DNA from: Candidatus Krumholzibacteriota bacterium
GTDB taxonomy: Bacteria > Krumholzibacteriota > Krumholzibacteriia > JAJRXK01
Length of the DNA: 64,000 nucleotides
Assembly: GCA_029262065.1 (NCBI GenBank)
Contig: JAJDAC010000015.1
Location: 80,868 to 144,867 of the forward strand
Direction of reading: 5' to 3'
Part shown: positions 8,662 to 18,558 of the stretch, in pieces
Position numbering within the stretch: position 1 is the first letter of the stretch
Layout: each line of letters starts with the position of its first letter
Made by a program: the position numbers and the translations under genes
The notes under the pieces: generated by a model
The model's input: only the letters and a program-made list of their open reading frames with translations
Told to the model about the DNA's origin: nothing
Databases searched by the model: none

Positions 8662-9914
8662 TGGACCGAGAGATCCTTGTCTACATCGACACGAAGAGCG
8701 GCCTGTCACTCGTCGGGCGCCTATGGGGACGTCAACGGAAGAACCGCGAGTCAGCTAGCTTTGAGTACGACGAGGAATGGCTCGCCAACCCCGAGCGGCG
8801 CTTTGCTCTGGAGCCTGCCCTGGCACTCGCGCCCGGCCCCTTTCACACGACCGGCGACAAGCCGCTTTTCGGTGCTATCGGCGACTCCGCTCCCGATCGT
8901 TGGGGACGCGTCCTGATGCGCCGGGCGGAGCGGCGGCGTGCACGACTAGCGGGAGAGACACCCCGTACGTTGGCCGAGATCGACTACCTCCTCATGGTGA
9001 ATGACGAAGCACGTCAAGGAGCGCTCCGTTTCACCACTGAAGAGAGCGGTCAGTTCCTTGCACCTTCGGACGACACCTCAATTCCTCCTCTGGTCGAGCT
9101 GCCAAGACTTCTGTCGGCGGCCGATCGCGTGGAAGCCGAATCCGATAGCGATGAGGACTTGCGGCTCCTTCTTGCACCTGGTTCATCGCTTGGTGGTGCC
9201 CGTCCAAAGGCTTCCGTCAAGGACCGCGACACCCATCTCGCAATTGCCAAGTTCCCTCACCGGAACGACGAGATCGACACAGTCCGGTGGGAAGCTGTCG
9301 CGCTCGCTCTCGCGAACAAGGCTGGCATCCCGGTCCCAACGTGGAGATTGGAAGATGTCGCAGATCGACCAGTACTGATCCTGCGTCGCTTCGACCGTGA
9401 GAGCGCAACACGTATTCCATTCTTGTCCGCGATGAGCATGCTCGGCGCCTTGGATCTTGAATCGCATTCCTACCTCGAGCTCGTCGACGCGCTTCGGCAG
9501 CATGGAGCGAGTCCGAAGGCCGATATGCACCAACTCTGGCGCCGCATTGTATTCAACGTGTTGATTTCCAACACAGACGACCACTTGAGAAACCACGGGT
9601 TTCTCTATGCCGGTCCGGACGGTTGGCGCTTGTCCCCAGCGTACGACCTCAATCCCGTTCCCACAGACATCAAGGCTCGCATACTCACTACCAACATCGA
9701 CTTCGACGATGGGACAGCGTCCCTCGAGCTCGCTTACAGCGTTGCTTCCTACTTCGAGCTCTCGTCCAGCGATGCACGCTCGATCGCCGCCGAAGTCGGG
9801 GCATCTGTATCGAACTGGCGCAAGGAGGCTTCTGCTGTCGGCCTTGGCAAAGCCGACATCGAACGTCTTTCCTCGGCATTCGAGCACGATGACCTCGCAG
9901 CAGCCTGTGCCTAG
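8661..9914 (+). CDS. hipA: HipA-family Ser/Thr kinase toxin
   Basis: 417 residues, close to the usual HipA length. The N-terminal couple_hipA segment is followed by the kinase-like core: a Gly-rich loop with GSSLGGARPK (174-183), where the autophosphorylated Ser of the family lies, a hydrophobic ATP-site strand (LAIAKFP), catalytic NTDDHLRNHGF (304-314) and metal-binding SPAYDLNP (325-332). All catalytic residues look intact. Family knowledge: it phosphorylates aminoacyl-tRNA synthetases such as GltX and causes growth arrest when free of HipB. It is encoded directly after its antitoxin. Confidence 0.93.
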   Translation: MDREILVYIDTKSGLSLVGRLWGRQRKNRESASFEYDEEWLANPERRFALEPALALAPGPFHTTGDKPLFGAIGDSAPDRWGRVLMRRAERRRARLAGETPRTLAEIDYLLMVNDEARQGALRFTTEESGQFLAPSDDTSIPPLVELPRLLSAADRVEAESDSDEDLRLLLAPGSSLGGARPKASVKDRDTHLAIAKFPHRNDEIDTVRWEAVALALANKAGIPVPTWRLEDVADRPVLILRRFDRESATRIPFLSAMSMLGALDLESHSYLELVDALRQHGASPKADMHQLWRRIVFNVLISNTDDHLRNHGFLYAGPDGWRLSPAYDLNPVPTDIKARILTTNIDFDDGTASLELAYSVASYFELSSSDARSIAAEVGASVSNWRKEASAVGLGKADIERLSSAFEHDDLAAACA

Positions 9915-9991
9915 CTCGTCATCTGGAGCAAGCAGAGTGGACAGGCTCAGGGGAAACCTGACATAATCCAGGCCCTACGAGAGGTGCGGTA

Positions 9992-10573
9992 ATGTCTCGT
10001 CTGATCGCCATTCTGGCACTGTCGGTCTCGCTCATCGGGTGGGTCGATCCAGCAAAGGCTGGCAATCCCCGGGTTGGAATCTACGGAGACATTGAAGGGC
10101 TCACCCAGCACGTCGACGTGGCGCCGCTCGGCACCGGCCAGGTCTACGTGCTGGGCCACGACTACCTCCCGTTCCGTGGATACGGGCTCGGTGTGTTCGC
10201 CGACCCGGGGGTCGTCGTGACCCAGGTCACGCCGTACTGGGGTGGTCCCAACGGCTGCGGACCCAATGCCGACTTCGAGAACCTCCACTGCGCATCGTCC
10301 CCGTGCATCGACCAGTCCAACCCGATCCGACTCTTCCGCGTGGACTTCATGATCCTCCAGTCGGAGGCGTCCGGTCTCACGATCTGCGCCGGGCCGCCTA
10401 GCGTCTCCATACTGGAACCGCCGGCGCCCCACTACACGCCGTGCAGTCCAGTGAATAGCTACCCGGCTGAACTCGCCGCATCACCGTATGGCGTGGGCTG
10501 CGTTGGTCTCGTGACTTCGCCGGTGGCAACGGAAACAGTGAACTGGGGATCGCTGAAACACCGCTTCGAGTAA
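9992..10573 (+). CDS. Exported protein of unknown function
   Basis: 193 residues with a clear signal peptide (MSRLIAILALSVSLIGWVDPAKAG). The mature part has paired cysteines in the middle and near the C-terminus (NGCGPNADFENLHCASSPC, then TICAGPP, YTPCSP, VGCVG), suggesting disulphides in an extracytoplasmic beta-rich fold. The pattern resembles other small surface proteins of FCB-type bacteria that carry no sorting module. It follows hipA by 77 bp with its own start after GAGAGGTG, so it is probably a separate unit. No function can be named. Confidence 0.7.
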   Translation: MSRLIAILALSVSLIGWVDPAKAGNPRVGIYGDIEGLTQHVDVAPLGTGQVYVLGHDYLPFRGYGLGVFADPGVVVTQVTPYWGGPNGCGPNADFENLHCASSPCIDQSNPIRLFRVDFMILQSEASGLTICAGPPSVSILEPPAPHYTPCSPVNSYPAELAASPYGVGCVGLVTSPVATETVNWGSLKHRFE

Positions 10574-10749
10574 TCACCCGGCACGGCTTTCCGACATCGA
10601 CATATTGAATTTGCATGATCATTCAAAGTACATGCTATCGGGCGAAGACTTCGATCCTGACCGGCGGTGGAACTGGAATCCGCATCATTCCCAGTTGTTC
10701 CGTGGTCCATGACTTGCTGGACTATCACCGTCTCGTTTCGGGAGGGATC

Positions 10750-11274
10750 ATGTCCGAGCAAGCTAAACTCACCCCTGAGCAGGTGCAGGGCCGTCTTTCT
10801 GGGCTACGCAAGTTCTGTGTCTGGGGAACCGCCGTGGTAATGGTGTTCGTGATAGTTGTGGGCGGCCATGCCCTGTTCAATGCAAAGAAACTACTGAGCG
10901 ATAGCACCGTCATCGTGGCCGAGATCGTCGATCTCGACCAAGGAACACGACGGGCCAAGGGCGGACGGAAGGCGACGACGTACAACGTCACCTATGCCTT
11001 CACCGGTGTCGATGGTCGACACATGACGGACACCTTCGGCACGAACAAGACGAAGTTCGCGAGCTACGGAAATGCTGGCTCCGTCGAGGTCGTGCAGTCG
11101 AAGTCCAACCCCGATCACTTCGATCGCAGGGCACTGATCGAACGCCAGTCGAGCTTGCCCAAGCTGATGATGCGCCTGTTTGTGCTGCTGGGCTGCGTTG
11201 TCCTGTTTTTCGGGTTCATCTACGGTGTCTCGGCGTTGAAGCTCAAAGCTCAACTCGAGCCACAGCCGCAATAG
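10750..11274 (+). CDS. Membrane protein of the DUF3592 type
   Basis: 174 residues from an ATG with a GGAGGGA ribosome site; an earlier in-frame ATG at 10615 has none. Two membrane helices, about 21-43 and 148-167, enclose an extracytoplasmic domain that begins with the DUF3592 signature AEIVDLDQG and continues YNVTYAFTGVDGRHMTDTFGTN and VEVVQSKSNPDHFD (the family's typical YDPxNPxxF-like closing strand). No enzymatic role is known for the family. It converges on the minus-strand giant gene, with 10 bp between the stops. Confidence 0.75.
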   Translation: MSEQAKLTPEQVQGRLSGLRKFCVWGTAVVMVFVIVVGGHALFNAKKLLSDSTVIVAEIVDLDQGTRRAKGGRKATTYNVTYAFTGVDGRHMTDTFGTNKTKFASYGNAGSVEVVQSKSNPDHFDRRALIERQSSLPKLMMRLFVLLGCVVLFFGFIYGVSALKLKAQLEPQPQ

Positions 11275-11284
11275 GCGACGGGAC

Positions 11285-14200
11285 CTATTTCACCAGAGCG
11301 AACTTGTTCCCTCGCACCAGACCCGCCACCGAGAGCCGCTGGTAGTAGACGCCGCTCGACACGGATTGCCCGCGCATGTCCACGCCATTCCAGCTTCGCG
11401 TGTGGCTGCCCGCAACCAGAAGCCCCCTGGCAAGCTGGTACACCAGACGCCCACGGGAGTCGTAGATGCCCCAGTCCACGTGGCCGGTCGCGCTGAGCGA
11501 CAAGGCCAGCTCGGTGGCGGCGTTGAATGGGTTGGGGCGGGCTGCAGCCAGGGTGACGTCCGCGACCACACCGGGGATCTGATCTTCGACCGCCGTGGGC
11601 GTGGGTACGATGTCTTCCAGATTGGTCAGCTGAACCGCGAAGCGATAGGTACGTTGCAGATCGGTCTCCACGATCGAGCCCGCGGTAGGGGCCACTCCTT
11701 CTACTACGGCGCCAGCATCGGACGCAAGGCCACCCCCGGTAATCCAGATTTCGTTGCCCGCGTCGTCGAACGGAATCACCGATCCCGCGCCACCCTGCGA
11801 GCCGTCAGCCGCGGAGTCGAGGAAGCCACACGCGATGGTCTCGCCAGGCTGGAGTTCCAGCAATCGCGAACCGATCTTGTCGAACGGAAACGCGTTCTGC
11901 CCCACTACGTACTGGCCGGCATCGCGCGTGGTGCCCACGACCAGCACGGTGAATACGCCTTCGGCCTCCACCCGCACCACGAACGGTGTGACCGGATCGG
12001 TCGATTGCCAGGCGTAGAAGTCGAACTGGTCGACCCGCCACGACTCGAGCGTGCCGCTGCTGTTGGTGTAGGCCGTGGCTTCGTCGATCACCAGGTTCGA
12101 GACCCACGCGTCGTGACCCGAGTCACCGACCGTGGAGTTACCCAACACTACCGTCTGGACGGATTGCCCTGGCCAGAGGTTGGCAAGAATCTGCACTTCG
12201 GCCAGCGACAGCACATTCGTCGCCGCCAACTGCACGCGCAGGTACCGGCCCTTGCGCTGCACCGGATGGGTGCTCGTGGTGGACGCAGGTCCCAGGTGGA
12301 AGATGTCATCGACCCCCACCTGTCCCTGGGTGGTGATCAGATCGGTCGACACGAACGGATCACTGCTGACGAATATGTGGAAGTCGGCGAGCCGGTCTCC
12401 GCAGCAATCGGTGCGGTTCCAGAGCACCACCTCGGTAAGGTAGTACACCTGCCCGAGGTCGATCTCCCACCACGGCTGAAACTCATTTGCGGTGTGCGTA
12501 ACCGAACCGTGCGTGTATACGCCGTCGGTGCTGGTATCGATGGCCAGTTCGGCCAAGCCACCGTACAGAGTCGACGACTGCGACACCGCCGTTCCCCGGG
12601 CCACGTTGATGGGCCGGTCCACCGCCATCAACGAGATCCAGCTCTCCATGAGCTGAACCGCCACCTGGTCTTCGCGGGCCTTGGCCAGCGGTGGCATGGC
12701 AACACCCGGTATGACCGTGGCCATGCGCTGATACATGACCGACAGTGAAGGGTCCTGCGGCTTGATCACTCGAGCGCCGGCGATCCCCAGGCCATTGGTG
12801 ACCGGACCGTACAACAATCCCTGCGACGTCAACGGTACCGGGAGTCGTGCGTCGAACTGTCCGCGGTTCCCGGTCCCGGGGCGATGGCAATAGCTGCAGT
12901 TGGCATCGACGTACGAACGCACGCGGTGCTCTCGCGACGCAGTGTCGTCGGCCACCGAAGTGGCCGTGAGCAACTGAGGCAACTTAGGGGCGTCGATGTT
13001 CGTGTCGAGCGCACCAAGAGCCGAGAGTGTGATCAATTGGTTGGCTGTCCGACCGGTCACATCGTAGAACTGATCGCCGTTCAGCTGACGCGTCTTCGGA
13101 CCCAGCACGCCACCGGCCGCGCTGGTGTGACAAGTAAGGCAGGCGGTCGAGCTGGGGTAATGCCAGTTCTGGAACCTGGATCCCGTAGCGGTAGCGATTT
13201 CCACGGGGTCGTCGAGGCCCGCCGTCAACAGGTCGGCATCGGAACCGTCGGCCCGCCACTTGTAGGTGACCCCGTAGTCGACGCCCGCGTCTCCCCGCAC
13301 CAGAAAGCGCGTCTCCAGGCGGCGCACGATCGACGGATTGGTATCGTCCACGGGCAACTCGAAGTGCTGGACCAGGACGGTGCCCACGGGAAAATCCCAA
13401 TCGCCCTCTTCGCTGTAGGCAATCTGTTCGGTGGTGAGATCGTGGGTGCCATCGTTGGGGATGGCCATCCAGCGGCGCGTTTCCGCCCCGTCCCACCAGG
13501 CCGGCTGGTTGAGCGAGTAGGGCATCACACCCGGAGCCGGCGTCAAACTGGCCAGATCGGTGAAGGCTCCCGTCTGGGACAACAGCGCGGGGGCCGGGCC
13601 GTTCAACGACTGGCGGGCGAGCTTGTATATGGGCACGTCCTGGCCCAGACCACACAGGTAGATCTCACCCTCGAGATCCTGGCCAAACGTGCTGAGCAGA
13701 CCGGGAGTGAACTGCGTCAGATACTCCTTGGTACCCACTCCGGTCGCCGGGTCGTAGTCGATGGCCCAGATACGGTTCTGAGCATAGCCACCGCACACGT
13801 AACGTCCGTACAACTCCGGATGTCCGAGGCTGCGGTAGACGTAGCCACCGATGATGGCGATAGCCTCGCTGCGTTCGAAGTCGAGCACCGGCTCCTTCAG
13901 GGTTCCGTAGTAGGTCGATGGTGCGGGGCGTACGCCGTCGATGGTCCCCTCACGAAACGGCCATCCGTAGTTGAAGCCGCGCTCGATGACGTTGATTTCT
14001 TCCCGCGAGACCTGCCCGATCTCGCCCACCCACAGGCGACCGCTCCTCATGTCCTTGGTCAGGCGGTGAGGCGCCCGATGGCCGACCGTGTAGTACTCCT
14101 CGAAGATTCCACCGCTTACGTCGAGGAACGGATTGTCGTTGGGAATGGTGTACCCCACCCCCGAAACCTCGTCTGGTTCGCCGGCATCGTCGGGAAACCG

Positions 14201-14971
14201 GCGACGCGGGACGTGGCCGGTCGCGAGGTTTGCATCCACGTCGAGTCGCATGACGCCGCCCTCGAGGGTCATCTCGAGATCCTGGGCCGTCTCGTACCGA
14301 AACTGATCACCGATGGTCACGTAGAGATACCCATCGTCGCCGAACACCATACCGCCGCCGCGATGCGAACCGTTGTAGAGCCGCAGGTTCAGCATGATGA
14401 GTTCTGATGCGGGGTCGGCGACGTAGGTCGCGGGGTCGAGATCGAATCGCGACAGGCGCAGGTAGGTTCCGAAGAATCCGTTCGTGGAACCACCAGGGTA
14501 CGAAGCGCCGGGTGGGCGGGCACAGTAGTAGATGTACGCGTAGTCGCGCCCGACTGATTGCCCAAACAAAGGATGGAAAGCAAGTCCCAGCGTGCCGCCA
14601 TCCCACACCACGGCCGTGGTGTTGGTGAGATCGAGCATCTCGCTCTTGGTCGCGGTCGCGGGGTCGTTGACGAACGATTCGAAGTAACCATCGCGGCTGG
14701 CCACGAAGATACGGTTCGTGCCTGGCAGCGGCGTGAACACCAGGGGGTCGTCGAAGCGGAGGTTGGGAAACGCATCGACCGGGCGGTAACCAATTTGGCT
14801 TCCGTCTCCCGGTGTAGTCGGCGGGAACAACCCGTTCAGGAACGGCCCGACCGGCTCGGGGGTGTCCAACCCCGACTGCGCAGCAGATTCAGCCGAGACG
14901 AACAGCGCGAGCGCAAGGCAGGACAACAGCGTGCTGGCGCGCACGGCCGACGGGAAACTCGATGGGATCAT
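11285..14971 (-). CDS. Secreted sugar dehydrogenase/cytochrome c/discoidin fusion with sorting module
   Basis: 1228 residues. A signal peptide is followed by a six-bladed glucose/sorbosone-dehydrogenase-like (PQQ-type) propeller at about residues 50-450 (FVASRDGYF, GTLGLAFHPLFG, YNGSHRGGGMVFGDDGYLYVTIGDQ, IWAIDYDPATG). A cytochrome-c-type region follows with two heme motifs: CLTCH near residue 611 and CSYCH near 692. It has a closing MPP-type segment (GVAMPPLAK) that could supply an axial Met. Next come an F5/8 discoidin domain (WWEIDLGQVYYLTEVVLWNRTDCCGDRL), another beta domain and the sorting module (RPNPFNAATELAL, GQSVSSGVYYQRL) ending FALVK. It could oxidise extracellular sugars and pass electrons to its own hemes. 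It is divergent from the GH81 gene, sharing a 213-bp promoter region. Confidence 0.85.
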   Translation of the reverse strand: MIPSSFPSAVRASTLLSCLALALFVSAESAAQSGLDTPEPVGPFLNGLFPPTTPGDGSQIGYRPVDAFPNLRFDDPLVFTPLPGTNRIFVASRDGYFESFVNDPATATKSEMLDLTNTTAVVWDGGTLGLAFHPLFGQSVGRDYAYIYYCARPPGASYPGGSTNGFFGTYLRLSRFDLDPATYVADPASELIMLNLRLYNGSHRGGGMVFGDDGYLYVTIGDQFRYETAQDLEMTLEGGVMRLDVDANLATGHVPRRRFPDDAGEPDEVSGVGYTIPNDNPFLDVSGGIFEEYYTVGHRAPHRLTKDMRSGRLWVGEIGQVSREEINVIERGFNYGWPFREGTIDGVRPAPSTYYGTLKEPVLDFERSEAIAIIGGYVYRSLGHPELYGRYVCGGYAQNRIWAIDYDPATGVGTKEYLTQFTPGLLSTFGQDLEGEIYLCGLGQDVPIYKLARQSLNGPAPALLSQTGAFTDLASLTPAPGVMPYSLNQPAWWDGAETRRWMAIPNDGTHDLTTEQIAYSEEGDWDFPVGTVLVQHFELPVDDTNPSIVRRLETRFLVRGDAGVDYGVTYKWRADGSDADLLTAGLDDPVEIATATGSRFQNWHYPSSTACLTCHTSAAGGVLGPKTRQLNGDQFYDVTGRTANQLITLSALGALDTNIDAPKLPQLLTATSVADDTASREHRVRSYVDANCSYCHRPGTGNRGQFDARLPVPLTSQGLLYGPVTNGLGIAGARVIKPQDPSLSVMYQRMATVIPGVAMPPLAKAREDQVAVQLMESWISLMAVDRPINVARGTAVSQSSTLYGGLAELAIDTSTDGVYTHGSVTHTANEFQPWWEIDLGQVYYLTEVVLWNRTDCCGDRLADFHIFVSSDPFVSTDLITTQGQVGVDDIFHLGPASTTSTHPVQRKGRYLRVQLAATNVLSLAEVQILANLWPGQSVQTVVLGNSTVGDSGHDAWVSNLVIDEATAYTNSSGTLESWRVDQFDFYAWQSTDPVTPFVVRVEAEGVFTVLVVGTTRDAGQYVVGQNAFPFDKIGSRLLELQPGETIACGFLDSAADGSQGGAGSVIPFDDAGNEIWITGGGLASDAGAVVEGVAPTAGSIVETDLQRTYRFAVQLTNLEDIVPTPTAVEDQIPGVVADVTLAAARPNPFNAATELALSLSATGHVDWGIYDSRGRLVYQLARGLLVAGSHTRSWNGVDMRGQSVSSGVYYQRLSVAGLVRGNKFALVK

Positions 14972-15184
14972 GGGATGCTTTCCCCGAGAAAAGAACTTTC
15001 GAAAGCAGAGGAATAGGGGATTGCCGGACTACGCACCCAGGCCGCCGAAAGGTACCCCAAATCTTGCTCTCACTTGGCGAAACACGCTACGATTCATTCA
15101 GGCGCTAATGACGCCCCCGATCCACAACCCGATCGTGACGCGTCTTCCGACGGCAGCGGTCCACCACCTCAACCGCGGCCCAAC

Positions 15185-18100
15185 ATGACCTCCAAAGTAT
15201 CAGTCTGCTCTCTACTGCTCGCGCTCGTCGCGATCCCAGCTGTTTCGGCCAACGGCCAGTCGGTCAACCTCGGCCTGGGGAGCTACAGCACGTCGCTGCC
15301 ACCCGGCGCCGTGGGTCCGCAGAACGCATCGAACCAGAACCTGTCGCCCAAGGTCTCGTCGGCGTTCTCATTGCCCGTGCAGACGAACGACTTCTGGAGC
15401 AGCCTGATCTATCCCTTCTATGGTAACCCGCACTCCAACGTGCTCTACGCCCATCCGCTGATGGTCAAGGCCATCAACACAGGGATGCAGATCGGCCACA
15501 CACCGACCCACGTTTTCGCGGCCAACGACTATCTGTATCCGTTCTCGCTTCAGCTGACGGTAGGTGTGGCCGGACTCTCCACTTCGCAAACGCAAACCCA
15601 CGACTACGGCGACTGGACCGCCACCGCCCTGTGGGACGACGGTCCTACCACGATGGAAGCCACGTTCGGTCACGGGCTTCCCTTTGTTTTCTTCAGGGTG
15701 GCCGGCGGCGACGCCGTCGTTACTCCCGAAGGCGCGTTCACCATTTGGTACGACCAGGACGGCACGCTCGGACTCACGATCCAGGGCCGACACTACGGTG
15801 TCTTCGCACCCACGGGTTCCACGTGGACGGGCACCGGCCCCTTGCAATCTTCGCTGAACGGTCAGGACTACCTTTCGATCGCGTTGTTGCCGGATGCTCA
15901 GACCACGACCCTGGAACTCTTCCGGAAACACGCCTACGCCTTCGTAACCAACAGCACCGTCGACTGGCAGTACGACGAGTCGACCGCCATGGTCCACACC
16001 ACCTATTCGTACGAGACCGAGCTGTTGGAGAGCAATGGTACCAGCGTCAATGAGACGATGACCGCGCTCTATCGCCACCAGTGGCTGAATACGTCCTCTC
16101 CCCTGACGGCTCACTCGTACGCGTCCCCCAACGGGGAGATGAAGCTATACGAGGGGAGCTCGTTCACGACCGACCTGCCGTTCCACGGTGTATTGCCGGC
16201 GCTGCCCGATCGCGGCGACTACAACCGGGCCGAGCTGCTCGCGCATGTGCAGGCGGTGGCCACGGAGAGCCTGCCCGTCAACGGAACCTACGACAACGGC
16301 AAGGCCATGGGGCGCTTTGCCCACCTGGTCCACATCGCCGACCAACTTGGCGCAACCGCCGAACGCGACCATTTTCTCGGCGAGATCAAGAACCGGCTGG
16401 AAGACTGGTTCACCGTGGGCGGGGCGCAGGAGTATTCGTACATCGACAACTGGGATGTATTGACCGGGTACCCGTCTGGCTTCGGGGCCGACAACCAGAT
16501 CAACGACCATCATTTCCACGCGGCCTACGCCATCATGAGCGCGGCCACCGTGGCACAGTACGACCCGGTGTGGGCGTCGCAGAGCAGCTGGGGCGGAATG
16601 GTCAATCTGCTGATTCGCGACGCCAACAACTGGGACCGAACGGACACGCAGTTTCCATTCCTGCGATCGCACGACGCGTACGCGGGCCATTCATGGGCCT
16701 CTGGGCACGGGGATTTCGGCGACGGCAACAACCAGGAATCCAGTTCGGAGTCCATGAACTTCGCCACGGCCGCGATTCTGTGGGGCGAAGCCACCGGGCA
16801 GACCGACATTCGCGACCTGGGAGTGTTTCTGTACGCCACCGAGAAAACCGCCGTCGAGCAATACTGGTTCGACGTGGACGACGAGGTGTTCCCAGCCACC
16901 TACCCGCACGTGGCCATTGGAATGGTATGGGGCGGCAAGGGCGTACATTCGACCTGGTTTGGGGCCAATCCCGAGTTCATCCACGGCATCAACATTCTGC
17001 CCGTACAAGGCGGTTCGTTGTACCTCGGCCATCAGCCCGATCACGTTCTCGCCAACTACAACGAGATCGTTGCGGAGCGCAGCGGTCAACCGATCATCTG
17101 GCAGGACCTTCTGTGGGAGTATCTGGCCCTCGCCGACCCCAACCTCGCGCTGTCCTACTACTTTGCCAACAGCGGGTACACGCCGTTCGACGGTGAATCG
17201 CGGGCCCACACGATGCATTGGTTGTTCAACCTCAAGAAGATGGGCCAGGTAGAAACGACGATCCTCGCCGACATTGCGACGTACGCCGTCTTCCGGGACC
17301 CGGCCGGTGACCTGACCTACGTCGCCTACAATGCGGGCGCAGCGAACCGACTGGTAACCTTCACCGATGGGTTTTCCTTCACGGTTGGCCCCGGCGAACT
17401 GGCTTCGTTCAGCACGTCGAACCAGAATCCCGACGCGCCCGTCGTGCTGCTCTTGCCCGACAAGACGTCGGGAAAGTCCCCGCTGACCATTCAGTTTCAG
17501 GGAAGCCAGAGCTTCGACCCGAACGGCAATCCGCTCACGTTCGATTGGTCCTTCGGCGAAATAGGCTCGAGCTCGCAGGCCGACACCACCTTCACCTTCA
17601 ACGACGTCGGTGACCACCGGGTACATCTCACCGTCACCAATTCACTCGCCCTCTCTGCGCAGGACAGCGTGATTGTGACCGTATTGCCCAACGGAACGCC
17701 GTACTTTGGCTCACCGGTTCCAGTGCCGGGAAGAATCGAAGCGGAGCACTACGATCTCGGTGGCGAAGGCATCGCCTACCACGATGTGGACGCGAACAAC
17801 ATCGGCCTGGCCTTCCGACCGTCCGAGGGGGTCGACCTGGAGGGCGCGGCCGGCGGTGGCTTCGACGTGTACTGGATCGTCGCGGGTGAGTGGATCGAGT
17901 ACACGTTTTCGGTAGCTACGGCCGGGGTCTACGACTTCGTGCCGTACGTGGCGACCGTTCCGGGCTTCGGCAACTTCACCCTATCTATCGACAACGTAAA
18001 CGTGAGCGGCAGAAAGAACGTGTTGTCCACCGGAGGCTTTCAGTTCTGGACCCCAATACCGATCGAAGGCGTGCCGCTCGGAGCCGGCCAGCACATCATG

Positions 18101-18484
18101 CGCTTCGACATTGCTTCCGACACCGACCAGACCGGCTGGCTGTTCAGCCTGAACTACATCGACGTGGCGCTGTCGGTGACCAGCGTGGACGAAGACGTTC
18201 CGCCGACCCAGTTTGGCCTGGCCCAGAACCACCCCAACCCGTTCAACCCACACACCACCATCGAGTATTCGGTGCCTTTGGAAGGCCCGGTCAGGGTGAC
18301 GGTTCTCGACCTACGCGGAAGACAGGTGCGGATCCTCGTTGATGAGCGGAAGGATCCCGGTCGGCACGCGGTGTCCTGGGACGGCCTGGATGGGGACGGG
18401 CGCGAATTGGCCAGTGGCGTTTATTTCTATCGCTACGAAACTCCCGGCGAGGTTCGTACCGGGAAGATGGTTCTCTTGAAATAG
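15185..18484 (+). CDS. Secreted GH81 endo-beta-1,3-glucanase with PKD, CBM6-like and sorting modules
   Basis: 1099 residues from the ATG at 15185, which gives a proper signal peptide (MTSKVSVCSLLLALVAIPAVSANG); a TTG at 15074 is in frame but only adds a Pro-rich leader. The catalytic part, roughly residues 30-740, matches GH81: LPVQTNDFWSSL, YDNGKAMGRFAHLVHIADQ, then AYAGHSWASGHGDFGDGNNQESSSE, where the acid and Glu pair of the active site lie, and STWFGANPEFIHGINILPV. A PKD domain follows at about 760-840 (LTFDWSFGEIG, VHLTVTN), then a CBM6-like domain (RIEAEHYDLGGEGIAYHD, GEWIEYTFSVATAG) and the sorting module (HPNPFNPHTTIEY, LASGVYFYRY) ending MVLLK. It should cleave laminarin or fungal and algal beta-1,3-glucan outside the cell. 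Confidence 0.93.
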   Translation: MTSKVSVCSLLLALVAIPAVSANGQSVNLGLGSYSTSLPPGAVGPQNASNQNLSPKVSSAFSLPVQTNDFWSSLIYPFYGNPHSNVLYAHPLMVKAINTGMQIGHTPTHVFAANDYLYPFSLQLTVGVAGLSTSQTQTHDYGDWTATALWDDGPTTMEATFGHGLPFVFFRVAGGDAVVTPEGAFTIWYDQDGTLGLTIQGRHYGVFAPTGSTWTGTGPLQSSLNGQDYLSIALLPDAQTTTLELFRKHAYAFVTNSTVDWQYDESTAMVHTTYSYETELLESNGTSVNETMTALYRHQWLNTSSPLTAHSYASPNGEMKLYEGSSFTTDLPFHGVLPALPDRGDYNRAELLAHVQAVATESLPVNGTYDNGKAMGRFAHLVHIADQLGATAERDHFLGEIKNRLEDWFTVGGAQEYSYIDNWDVLTGYPSGFGADNQINDHHFHAAYAIMSAATVAQYDPVWASQSSWGGMVNLLIRDANNWDRTDTQFPFLRSHDAYAGHSWASGHGDFGDGNNQESSSESMNFATAAILWGEATGQTDIRDLGVFLYATEKTAVEQYWFDVDDEVFPATYPHVAIGMVWGGKGVHSTWFGANPEFIHGINILPVQGGSLYLGHQPDHVLANYNEIVAERSGQPIIWQDLLWEYLALADPNLALSYYFANSGYTPFDGESRAHTMHWLFNLKKMGQVETTILADIATYAVFRDPAGDLTYVAYNAGAANRLVTFTDGFSFTVGPGELASFSTSNQNPDAPVVLLLPDKTSGKSPLTIQFQGSQSFDPNGNPLTFDWSFGEIGSSSQADTTFTFNDVGDHRVHLTVTNSLALSAQDSVIVTVLPNGTPYFGSPVPVPGRIEAEHYDLGGEGIAYHDVDANNIGLAFRPSEGVDLEGAAGGGFDVYWIVAGEWIEYTFSVATAGVYDFVPYVATVPGFGNFTLSIDNVNVSGRKNVLSTGGFQFWTPIPIEGVPLGAGQHIMRFDIASDTDQTGWLFSLNYIDVALSVTSVDEDVPPTQFGLAQNHPNPFNPHTTIEYSVPLEGPVRVTVLDLRGRQVRILVDERKDPGRHAVSWDGLDGDGRELASGVYFYRYETPGEVRTGKMVLLK

Positions 18485-18558
18485 AGCCAGCGAGGCGCCG
18501 AGCGCCTGGGATCTCGCGACGGGCGTGGAAGGCGCGGGCCTGGCGCGACCCGCGGTCC

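Noticed and set aside
12884..14407. 507-residue open frame on the plus strand
   Set aside because: Antisense shadow of the dehydrogenase/cytochrome gene: Arg/Val/Gly-rich, no ribosome site and no recognisable motif, while the opposite strand has clear domains.
16081..17196. 371-residue plus-strand frame inside the GH81 gene
   Set aside because: Arg-rich second frame of the well-supported glucanase.
18493..18507. Small hairpin after the GH81 gene
   Set aside because: Only a 6-bp stem with a 3-nt loop and no T tract; too weak to call a terminator.
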